A DNA stretch of 64,000 nucleotides from a bacterium (lineage in GTDB: Bacteria > Bdellovibrionota_G > JALEGL01), in assembly GCA_022763185.1 (NCBI GenBank), contig JALEGL010000004.1, positions 1-64,000 of the forward strand. Reading direction: 5' to 3'. The notes beneath the pieces were generated by a model that had not been told where the DNA came from, ran no database searches, and saw only the letters and a list, made by a program, of their open reading frames with translations. How positions within the stretch are numbered: the first letter of the stretch is position 1; every line of letters begins with the position of its first letter. Shown here piece by piece: positions 46,374 to 52,299 of this stretch. Both the position numbers and the translations under genes were made by a program.

Positions 46374-46558
46374 ACAATGTTCCTTACTAAAAAACGGATT
46401 GCCTGCTCTAACATAAAATATATTGCTCTATGACTCAATGCCGATGAGAACTATACTAAGCAAGGTACTATCTGGCAAGTGAACATCAAGGATTATTAGA
46501 AATCAATAAGATCTGTTTTTAAAGCGACTAAAAGTTTTCCAAAACGATAAAAAGTGGC

Positions 46559-48031
46559 ATGATTTGGCTGTTGAAGTACATATGCAAAAACACGGTCTAT
46601 CTTTTTCTTATCATTGCAATAAGTTTTTTAGCCTATATCTTGGTCGGTGAAATTCCTTTTTTATACTATGAGCCCGCAAGTATCGAACAAAATCCTAAAC
46701 TAATTCATCCCTCTCTTTTTTGGCAGTCTTATTTTAATTTTAAAAGTCTTTTTTACAAACCTTTAAGCCTTCTCACTTACCATTTTAATCATATGTTATG
46801 TGGGCCCTCATCTTTTTGTTTTCATTGGAGTAATTTTTTTATCCATGCCTGCAATGTTGTTTTGCTGTTTTTACTGGCCCAACAACTTCGAATCAAACAC
46901 TTTATTTGGAGCGCTCTTTTTTTTGCATTACATCCTCTAAGCACGGCATGTGTCAGTCAAATTCATGGTAGACCTTATGCCTTGGGGAGTCTTTTTATGC
47001 TTTTGGCTTTAAATCTCTATTTCTTCAATGCCTATCAGAGTCGAACAAAAACACATCCAATACGGCCAACCCTTGTTTATTGGAGTATTCTTGTTTTGTT
47101 TGTGTGTATGTTTTTAAGCAAACAAAGCTTTATTGTTTTTCCAGTACTCATTATGTTTCATCTTTACAACAGCTCCTCTAATAAAAAACTCTACCTTTTT
47201 GTGCCGCTGATTGTTTTTTGTACATGTTTTTTAGTTGGCATTTTTTATTTGGACATTATTCCCAATATTTCCAAAGCCGTTGTTGGTCCAAAAGTTTATG
47301 CACTGTCTCAACTAGGCAATGTTAACACTCTAATCAAATTTTATATTTTACCTTTTCAAACAGCCTTAGTGCATGACCTTTATTTTTATGCTTCAGCTTT
47401 CTATCCTCAAGTCATGCTTGGTATTTTCCTTTTAATTCTTTGGCTGTTCTTGATCATCCAAAAACGCTCGTCTTTATTGGGTTGGTTATTGTTTTGTTTC
47501 ATCCTAATGATTCTTCCTACCAATAGTATTATTCCAAAAAATGAAGTAATCCGAGAGTGGCGACTTTATCCCAGCTTAATTTTTCTGTCTCTTTTATGGG
47601 GATACGGCTTAGATTTTATGTATTCCAAAATAAGTCGTTTTTCACAACCCAAAAATCTTAAACACATTTTATTGTATACAGTCCTTATTGTTTATGCCAC
47701 CGCACAGTTCTTAAGCATCTATCAACAAAATAAGATCTATCGCAATCCTATCTTTACCTGGCAACAAGTCACAAAAAAATACCCCTACTCCAGCGATGCT
47801 TACAATAATATTGGCGTATGGCACGCACGCCAGAGTGATTATAAACAAGCCTTAGCTTACTTTAAAAAAGCGATCGAGCTAGATCCTAAAAATTTTGCCT
47901 ATGAGTTAAATATGGCCGCGTGTTTCAGAGAAATGCAACACCCTGCCTTGAACAGAAAACATACCCAAAGAGCAAAAAAAAAGGCTTCTGCCTATAACAA
48001 CAGAAGCCATTCGTTTCATTTAAAGCCTTAG
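46559..48031 (+). CDS. Polytopic membrane protein with C-terminal TPR (TMTC/O-mannosyltransferase-like)
   Basis: A 490-residue protein with about 10-11 transmembrane helices followed by a cytoplasmic or periplasmic tetratricopeptide segment (AYNNIGVWHARQSDYKQALA and the next helix pair). The loop after helix 3, FALHPLSTACVSQIHGRPYAL, resembles the HP-x(n)-GR motif of TMTC-type GT-C glycosyltransferases, which use lipid-linked sugars. The catalytic acidic residues cannot be settled by eye. It may modify exported proteins. The gene is followed by a convergent lipoprotein gene. Confidence 0.65.
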   Translation: MIWLLKYICKNTVYLFLIIAISFLAYILVGEIPFLYYEPASIEQNPKLIHPSLFWQSYFNFKSLFYKPLSLLTYHFNHMLCGPSSFCFHWSNFFIHACNVVLLFLLAQQLRIKHFIWSALFFALHPLSTACVSQIHGRPYALGSLFMLLALNLYFFNAYQSRTKTHPIRPTLVYWSILVLFVCMFLSKQSFIVFPVLIMFHLYNSSSNKKLYLFVPLIVFCTCFLVGIFYLDIIPNISKAVVGPKVYALSQLGNVNTLIKFYILPFQTALVHDLYFYASAFYPQVMLGIFLLILWLFLIIQKRSSLLGWLLFCFILMILPTNSIIPKNEVIREWRLYPSLIFLSLLWGYGLDFMYSKISRFSQPKNLKHILLYTVLIVYATAQFLSIYQQNKIYRNPIFTWQQVTKKYPYSSDAYNNIGVWHARQSDYKQALAYFKKAIELDPKNFAYELNMAACFREMQHPALNRKHTQRAKKKASAYNNRSHSFHLKP

Positions 48032-48046
48032 CTTAAAAAAAGATTA

Positions 48047-48412
48047 TTACTGATCACGCTCACCAAAAATATAGGTCCGGTCAACAACTTCAGAAGAGTC
48101 ATCTCCATCACAGGCAATCGCTCTAATACTGACCGTTTCATTTGGGCCGCCAATTAAAAACGGTCCCTCGTAATCAAAACCACTGTCTGTACAGTTGGGT
48201 TCTTCTGCTGGTCCATCCATGGAAAAGGTATAAAACACCTTGCTGTAGCCACTGACAATTCTAAAGTTCAGACTTTCTACAAAAGGGTTTTGTGCCATGC
48301 TCCTTGGATGTAAAATAGGATCCGCAACAGGCTCACCTTCTCCACATGAAACCATAGCCAATAACAATACGGCTAAAAAACCATAATTCTTTATATTCTT
48401 ACTTTTATACAT
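48047..48412 (-). CDS. Small lipoprotein with chitobiase C-terminal-like (CHB_HEX_C) domain
   Basis: A 121-residue lipoprotein (lipobox MVSC). The mature part has the pattern of the beta-sandwich found at the C-terminus of beta-hexosaminidases: a YTFSMDGPAEEP strand, Y-x-GPF, and TVSIRAIACDGD. It is a paralogue of the next gene upstream (48500-48889), with the shared segments IGGPNETV and AIAC. The two lie 87 bases apart on the same strand and look like a tandem duplication. The function is unknown. Confidence 0.7.
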   Translation of the reverse strand: MYKSKNIKNYGFLAVLLLAMVSCGEGEPVADPILHPRSMAQNPFVESLNFRIVSGYSKVFYTFSMDGPAEEPNCTDSGFDYEGPFLIGGPNETVSIRAIACDGDDSSEVVDRTYIFGERDQ

Positions 48413-48499
48413 AATGTTTTCCCCCTTATATTATTTCAAATCAACCGTGAATTTTTCACTATCACCAATCAATTTTTTTCTGCAAGCTAAAATTTATAT

Positions 48500-48889
48500 T
48501 TAAGGACCAAAAACATACTCCTCAGAAGAAGTTACAACTGAGGAATTGTCTTGTTCACAGGCAATTGCTTTAATACGAACTGTTTCATTGGGCCCACCAA
48601 TCTGAAAAGGCCCTGCATATTCAATACCTACCGAACCACATTCTGGATCTTCAGGTACTCCACTTAAAGAAGACGTATATCTAACATCGTTTTGACTGGT
48701 AATGGTCACAAAAAGGCGGTCATTATCATCTATGGGGTTTGAAAATTGACCTCCAGATGGGTTCAAAACCGGTTGCGCTGGCTTTCCAAAGCTACCTCCG
48801 CCTGAATCATCACTTCCTCCACAGTAAACAAGAGTTAACATTATAAGTATTGATAAAAGCAAGTTAAATGTATTTTTTTTAGCCATCAT
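48500..48889 (-). CDS. Small lipoprotein, paralogue of 48047-48412
   Basis: A 129-residue lipoprotein with a hydrophobic signal ending LTLVYCGGS; the residue before Cys is Tyr, which is rare in a lipobox. A Gly/Ser-rich linker leads to the same chitobiase C-terminal-like beta domain as the neighbour (GPFQIGGPNETVRIKAIACE). Start candidates are the two adjacent ATGs at 48889 and 48886; an upstream in-frame ATG at 48925 would add a non-signal segment. The function is unknown. Confidence 0.65.
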   Translation of the reverse strand: MMAKKNTFNLLLSILIMLTLVYCGGSDDSGGGSFGKPAQPVLNPSGGQFSNPIDDNDRLFVTITSQNDVRYTSSLSGVPEDPECGSVGIEYAGPFQIGGPNETVRIKAIACEQDNSSVVTSSEEYVFGP

Positions 48890-48999
48890 GTCTACTATTG
48901 TATTTAATAAAAATTTGTCTGTCAATTAGCAAACGATGTTTTGACCATTGTAAGCCCCTAGTTACACAGGCAAGTTTATGCTTGAGTCTTGTAAAAAAA

Positions 49000-49863
49000 T
49001 TAAAGTTGCCCCATTTTTCCGTTTTGATAGTCTTCTATTGCTTGGTAAATTTCTTCTTTTGTATTCATCACAAAAGGCCCATGCGCAACCACAGGTTCAT
49101 CAATAGGCTGACCATTAAGTAATAAACCTTTAAAGTTGTCTGATGTCGTAAAATTTAGAGCCTGACCTTCTTGTTCAAAAATAATAATATTTTGCTTGCT
49201 ATAACGTTTGTTATCAAACTCTACATGCCCATCCATCACCAATAGAACCGTATTTGTTTTATCTGCCAGCTCAATTGTAATGTTTTCTGCCTTTTTACTT
49301 TTAAGGTCATACATTTGAATGGGGGTAAAGGTCTGTGCTGGACCTTGTTTTCCTTGAAGTTCACCGGCAATTACTCTTGCTTGCGTGGCTTTTCCTAAAT
49401 CCACGCTAGGAATATTTTGACTCACAATGTTTTGATATTTGGCCGGTGTCAGTTTATGTTTTTTGGGAAGGTTCACCCAAAGTTGCACCATTTCAAAAAT
49501 GCCACCTTTTTTTGAAAATACTTTGGAATGAAACTCATCATGCACAACACCGGAGCCCGCTGTCATCCACTGCACATCGCCTTCTTTAATAACACCCCCA
49601 CCCCCAGATGAATCTCGATGCTCCACCTCACCTTGATAAGCCAAAGTGACGGTTTCAAAGCCTCTGTGAGGATGCTCTCCAACACCTTTAGGTGTTTCGC
49701 TGGCAGGAAAAGCATGCGGTGAAGCATAATCCATTAAAATAAAGGGACTGATCCATGGGTTTAATTCTGCCGTAGGCCGCAATAAACCATGGACATAAAA
49801 GCCATCACCCACCCAATGCCTGTCTTCAACACTGTACGCCATTTTTATTTTTTTTGTGTTCAT
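49000..49863 (-). CDS. Pirin family protein
   Basis: A 287-residue bicupin. The N-terminal cupin has the pirin metal site: EHPHRGFETVTLAYQGEVEH with His ligands, and the later Glu in VVHDEFHSK. The second cupin is degenerate. Bacterial pirins bind iron and some act as quercetin dioxygenases; others affect metabolism through protein binding, so the activity cannot be stated. AAGGA lies 11 bases upstream of the ATG. It is downstream of the tRNA-Cys element and shielded from it by a terminator. Confidence 0.9.
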   Translation of the reverse strand: MNTKKIKMAYSVEDRHWVGDGFYVHGLLRPTAELNPWISPFILMDYASPHAFPASETPKGVGEHPHRGFETVTLAYQGEVEHRDSSGGGGVIKEGDVQWMTAGSGVVHDEFHSKVFSKKGGIFEMVQLWVNLPKKHKLTPAKYQNIVSQNIPSVDLGKATQARVIAGELQGKQGPAQTFTPIQMYDLKSKKAENITIELADKTNTVLLVMDGHVEFDNKRYSKQNIIIFEQEGQALNFTTSDNFKGLLLNGQPIDEPVVAHGPFVMNTKEEIYQAIEDYQNGKMGQL

Positions 49864-49928
49864 TTCTCTATTATTCCTTTTCTAAGAAACAAACATAGTA
49901 ACACTTTTCATAAAAGCAATAGCTGTGA

Positions 49929-49972
49929 AAAACCGGGACAGCTACCTTAATTAAAAAAGGTAGTTGTCCCCT
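49929..49972 (-). terminator. Intrinsic terminator downstream of the tRNA-Cys repeat region
   Basis: GGGACAGCTACCTT (49935-49948) pairs with AAGGTAGTTGTCCC (49957-49970), with one G-T wobble; on the minus strand the hairpin is followed by GGTTTTT. It would end transcripts arriving from the tRNA-Cys side before the pirin gene. Confidence 0.75.
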
Positions 49973-50041
49973 TAATTATAAAACAAAATGTTTACTATTT
50001 AAAAAGACAATTCCGTGAGCTTGCTTTATGCAAGCGAAACG

Positions 50042-50106
50042 CGCAAAGGGGGAAAGAAAATAAAAACCACGCTTTTTATTTTCTTTGGGGAAAAGCGTTT
50101 TTCCCC
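50042..50106 (+). repeat. Double-hairpin repeat, copy 2
   Basis: Hairpin A is a perfect 14-bp stem (AAAGAAAATAAAAA, 50053-50066, with its complement 50073-50086), loop CCACGC. Hairpin B is GGGGAAAA with TTTTCCCC (50087-50106), loop GCGT. The four loop bases ACGC of A are the exact complement of GCGT of B. Flank CGCAAAGGGG is shared with the gspK copy. The plus-strand reading frame (GEKRFSPQK) matches the gspK leader (GEKRFSPKK). Confidence 0.85.
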
Positions 50107-50115
50107 ACAAAAGGA

Positions 50116-50135
50116 TGGAGGGACGATCGGATTCG
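50116..50135 (-). repeat. Duplicate of the tRNA-Cys 3' end
   Basis: TGGAGGGACGATCGGATTCG repeats the last 21 bases of tRNA-Cys (50284-50304: CCA end, acceptor strand and T-arm) with one base missing. The spacing is 168 bases. It cannot fold as a tRNA. Compare the tRNA-Gly duplicate at 51935-51955. Confidence 0.85.
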
Positions 50136-50243
50136 CACTGTCTCGCTTCGCCTCTTCGGCGAAGCTCCCAGCATTCCGTCACAAAAAGCAGTGCTTTTTG
50201 TTCCTCCTAACCGGATCTTATGTCCAAATCCCGGCTCTCACAT
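50136..50243 (+). repeat. tRNA-downstream hairpin module, copy 1
   Basis: Contains hairpin GCTTCGCC/GGCGAAGC (about 50143-50164) and hairpin CAAAAAGCA/TGCTTTTTG, then a segment ending near TTATGTCCAA. It aligns along its length with 51956-52060, which follows the tRNA-Gly duplicate, and partly with 51680-51760. Together with the tRNA 3' duplicate it makes a unit of about 168 bases next to the tRNA. Confidence 0.7.
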
Positions 50244-50245
50244 AA

Positions 50246-50283
50246 CAAAAAAACCTTTACCCCTGACGGGATAAAGGTTTTTT
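50246..50283 (-). terminator. Terminator of tRNA-Cys
   Basis: Directly after the CCA end, minus strand: ACCTTTATCCC pairs with GGGGTAAAGGT around a short loop, followed by TTTTTTT. One mismatch interrupts the stem. Confidence 0.88.
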
Positions 50284-50358
50284 TGGAGGCGACGATCGGA
50301 TTCGAACCGATGAATAATGGTTTTGCAAACCAGTCCCTTACCACTTGGGTACGTCGCC
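50284..50358 (-). tRNA. tRNA-Cys (GCA)
   Basis: A 75-base tRNA with CCA encoded. The acceptor stem GGCGACG pairs with CGTCGCC; the discriminator base is U, a cysteine identity element. The anticodon loop TTGCAAA gives GCA, decoding UGC/UGU. The T-arm contains GGTTCGAATCC. A promoter (50370-50397) and terminator fit tightly. The last 21 bases are repeated 168 bases downstream. Confidence 0.96.
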
Positions 50359-50369
50359 TCAGACATGCT

Positions 50370-50397
50370 GATATACCTTTATTGCTCAAAAAATCAA
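50370..50397 (-). promoter_or_regulatory. Promoter of tRNA-Cys
   Basis: Minus strand TTGATT (50392-50397), 16-base spacer, TATATC (50370-50375), placed 11 bases before the tRNA 5' end. Confidence 0.55.
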
Positions 50398-50428
50398 TTT
50401 AATTTACCCTAATCCACACTGATACGGT

Positions 50429-51409
50429 ATGAATGCCCACATGACAATGTATATTGCCATTCTTGTTTTGGGTTTGGTTCTGCTCATTTGGAGCGCAGAT
50501 CGCTTTGTGGATGATGCATCCCTTATTTCAAAACATCTGGGTATGTCACCCTTATTGATTGGCATGCTTATCATAGGCTTTGGCACCTCTGCTCCAGAAA
50601 TGGTGGTTTCTGCCATCTCGTCTTTAGAAGGCAATCCTGGCTTGGCCATTGGCAATGCCTTTGGCTCAAACATTACCAATATAGCTTTGATCATTGGCTT
50701 TACGGCTATTTGCTCTCCTATTGTGGTCGACTCCAAAATTTTAAAAAAAGAACTGCCCATATTAAGCGTGCTCAGTTTTATGGTGGTTTTTCTTTTGTCT
50801 GATTTTTCACTTGATCGTCAAGATGCCCTTATTATTTTAATAGCCTTTGCCTCTCTCATGACCTGGACCCTATACCAAGGCTTAAATACAAAAGAGGATA
50901 CCTTTGCTCAAAACGTACAAGACGATTTAAGCTCTTTAAATAAACCGTTATCATCAACTGTTTTAAGCTTAATTTTAGGGATTGTTGTTTTACTCTTAAG
51001 TTCACGGGCTTTGGTTTGGGGAGCTGTAGGCATTGCTAAGTTTTTTGAAGTCTCCGATGTCATTATTGGTTTAACTGTGGTGGCCATGGGGACATCCTTA
51101 CCAGAATTGGCAGCATCGGTCGCCGCTGCAAAAAAGGGCGAGCCAGACATGGTATTGGGTAACGTGTTGGGATCTAATTTGTTTAATACTTTGGCGGTTG
51201 TTGGTATTGCCGGCAGCATTCATCCCTTTAACTTAGACAGTGCTGTAGTTTATCGTGACGCTAGTGTCATGATGGCTTTAACCTTATCCCTATTTTTATT
51301 CGGCTATGGTTTTAAAAAACATGGAAAAATTGGGCGGACAAAAGGTTTCGTGTTGCTAAGCTGCTATATACTTTACACCTCTTACTTGCTTAAAAGTGTC
51401 TTGCACTAA
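50429..51409 (+). CDS. Calcium/sodium antiporter (CaCA family, YrbG-like)
   Basis: A 326-residue inner-membrane cation exchanger with ten helices in two inverted repeats. The alpha-repeat signatures are GFGTSAPEMVVS with GNAFGSNITNIAL in the first half and AMGTSLPELAASV with GNVLGSNLFNTLAV in the second; their Glu and Asn residues bind the ion. It probably exports calcium in exchange for sodium or protons. It lies between tRNA-Cys and the tRNA-Gly repeat region, which suggests the flanking repeats are not parts of one element. Confidence 0.92.
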   Translation: MNAHMTMYIAILVLGLVLLIWSADRFVDDASLISKHLGMSPLLIGMLIIGFGTSAPEMVVSAISSLEGNPGLAIGNAFGSNITNIALIIGFTAICSPIVVDSKILKKELPILSVLSFMVVFLLSDFSLDRQDALIILIAFASLMTWTLYQGLNTKEDTFAQNVQDDLSSLNKPLSSTVLSLILGIVVLLLSSRALVWGAVGIAKFFEVSDVIIGLTVVAMGTSLPELAASVAAAKKGEPDMVLGNVLGSNLFNTLAVVGIAGSIHPFNLDSAVVYRDASVMMALTLSLFLFGYGFKKHGKIGRTKGFVLLSCYILYTSYLLKSVLH

Positions 51410-51443
51410 AAACGTTGTATTAAAGATAACTTCACCTTTACCC

Positions 51444-51517
51444 GGAGATTATGTCTACTATTTCTTAATCTTGAAACAAGCCTTACTCTTTTCTCCCGAC
51501 GGGACAAACTTTTACAA
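51444..51517 (+). repeat. Orphan copy of the tRNA-downstream tail
   Basis: GGAGATTATGTC and GAAACAAG, then a CTCCCGACGGGA hairpin, align with 52035-52103, the segment just downstream of tRNA-Gly. Where the tRNA should follow (from about 51518) no tRNA can be folded. It looks like the remnant of a unit whose tRNA is lost, or a copy that never had one. Confidence 0.55.
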
Positions 51518-51607
51518 ATAGTTTTAAGTTTAATGATGTATGCCTGAAGGCACGGAGGTGAGAAAACAGCTTTGCATAAGATATTCTAGTTCATTCCTCA
51601 CAAGAAT

Positions 51608-51760
51608 ATCTAAAAAACCACGCTTTTTGTTTTTGAGGGGGGGGCGTGAGCCCCACTGCAAAAAAATAGCAGTGCGGAACAAACAAGGAATTTGTGCGAC
51701 TCACTTTGCTTCTTCAGAAAACTTGCTGGGTCAAGTTTCGTTTTTTGCCATGGAAACTAG
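51608..51760 (+). repeat. Degenerate copy of the hairpin and tail modules
   Basis: Contains AAAAAACCACGCTTTTT, the hairpin A loop context, then a GGGGC/GCCCC hairpin, a CACTGC/GCAGTG hairpin, and a segment (GGAATTTGTGCGACTCAC then TTTGCTTCTTCAG) that aligns with the start of the tail module after each tRNA duplicate. Divergence is high, so the borders are approximate. Confidence 0.5.
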
Positions 51761-51779
51761 ATTTTATATCGATGTTGAC

Positions 51780-51870
51780 CGCAAATGGGTGCCGCAATGG
51801 ATGCAGCATAAGTTAGTACTAGATCATCGCAAGGTAAAACCTTGCTCTTCACAAGTACAGCTTTATGAAT
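51780..51870 (-). repeat. Nested-hairpin repeat, second copy
   Basis: The inner hairpin GCAAGGT, loop, ACCTTGC (51829-51845) lies within an outer stem (about 51811-51820 with 51854-51863). On the minus strand it aligns with the gspI insertion (35110-35195), including the ends ATTCATAAAGCTGTACTT and CGGCACCCATTTGCG. The minus-strand frame reads IHKAVLVKSKVLPCDD, close to the gspI leader IHKAVLMKNKAKPCDE. Confidence 0.8.
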
Positions 51871-51925
51871 TGACAAAGACCGCGTCTTTGTCAAGAGGGG
51901 TAAAGCGTTTTGCTCCTGTAAAGAC
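51870..51925 (+). repeat. Double-hairpin repeat, copy 3 (diverged)
   Basis: Hairpin A: TTGACAAAGAC (51870-51880) pairs perfectly with GTCTTTGTCAA (51884-51894), loop CGC. Hairpin B: AGGGGTAAA pairs with TTTGCTCCT with two wobbles, loop GCGT. The stem sequences differ almost completely from copies 1 and 2, while order, loop bases and loop complementarity are kept. This copy lies just before the tRNA-Gly duplicate, as copy 2 lies before the tRNA-Cys duplicate. Confidence 0.7.
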
Positions 51926-51934
51926 AAAAGACAA

Positions 51935-51955
51935 TGGAGCGGGAGAAGGGATTTG
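51935..51955 (-). repeat. Duplicate of the tRNA-Gly 3' end
   Basis: A 21-base exact copy of 52104-52124, the CCA end, acceptor strand and T-arm of tRNA-Gly. The spacing is 169 bases, almost the same as for tRNA-Cys (168). After it the sequence continues CAC rather than AAC, as it does in the tRNA-Cys copy. Confidence 0.9.
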
Positions 51956-52060
51956 CACTTTCCGTTTCGCCTCCTCGGCGAAACTACAAGCATCAGAATA
52001 AAAAAAGCAATCCTTTTTTTATTCTAGCAACCAGAGATTATGTCCAATATTCTTTATGCT
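51956..52060 (+). repeat. tRNA-downstream hairpin module, copy 2
   Basis: Hairpin GTTTCGCC/GGCGAAAC (about 51963-51983), then AGAATAAAAAAAGCA with its partner, then CCAGAGATTATGTCCAA. It aligns with 50136-50243 next to tRNA-Cys; the first stem differs at one end by a compensatory change (GC to GT/AC). Confidence 0.7.
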
Positions 52061-52065
52061 GAAAC

Positions 52066-52103
52066 AAATTTTACTTTTATCCCTTCGGGATAAACATAAA
52101 ATT
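52066..52103 (-). terminator. Hairpin after tRNA-Gly, probable terminator
   Basis: Minus strand after the CCA: AAATTTTA and GTTTATCCC pair with GGGATAAAAG and TAAAATTT, loop GAA, with small mismatches. No long T-run follows beyond the stem itself. Its TTTATCCC core matches the tRNA-Cys terminator. Confidence 0.65.
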
Positions 52104-52178
52104 TGGAGCGGGAGAAGGGATTTGAACCCTCGACCCTCACGTTGGCAACGTGATGCTCTACCACTGAGCTACTCCCGC
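52104..52178 (-). tRNA. tRNA-Gly (GCC)
   Basis: A 75-base tRNA with encoded CCA. The acceptor stem GCGGGAG pairs with CTCCCGC; the anticodon stem TCACG/CGTGA encloses loop TTGCCAA, giving GCC. The D-arm AGCTCAGTGGTAGAGC and T-arm GGTTCAAATCC are normal. A strong promoter lies directly upstream. Confidence 0.97.
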
Positions 52179-52191
52179 ATGTGGTTTTGAT

Positions 52192-52220
52192 GTCATATAT
52201 TTTTGTTAAATTGCTGTCAA
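52192..52220 (-). promoter_or_regulatory. Promoter of tRNA-Gly
   Basis: Minus strand consensus TTGACA (52215-52220), 17-base spacer, TATGAC (52192-52197), 13 bases before the tRNA 5' end. Confidence 0.7.
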
Positions 52221-52299
52221 GCATTCCTTCTTTAAAATATCATGGTATACTCAAATTTAGAGTCTAAATATGTTCAAAAAAATTTTAAGGAAAGTTTAT

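Noticed and set aside
50015-50245. 76-codon plus-strand reading frame
   Set aside because: It is the translation of the double hairpin, the tRNA-Cys 3' duplicate and the tail module; the same peptide pieces occur in other repeat copies. Not a gene, though its open frame is used in the repeat findings.
50220-50402. 60-codon frame across tRNA-Cys
   Set aside because: It is the antisense of the tRNA and its terminator, a common source of false genes.
51540-52001. 153-codon plus-strand reading frame
   Set aside because: Made of repeat modules and the antisense of the tRNA-Gly 3' copy. No ribosome-binding site that fits, and no protein-like composition outside the repeats.
50042-52103. CRISPR array
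   Set aside because: Repeats are palindromic, unequal in length and irregularly spaced, there are no unique spacers of constant size, and no cas genes are in the window.
50116-52178. Genomic islands integrated in tRNA genes
   Set aside because: The tRNA 3' duplicates look like attachment sites, but only about 150 bases lie between each pair and there is no integrase gene. A deletion remnant remains possible but cannot explain near-equal spacing at two tRNAs and a protein gene.
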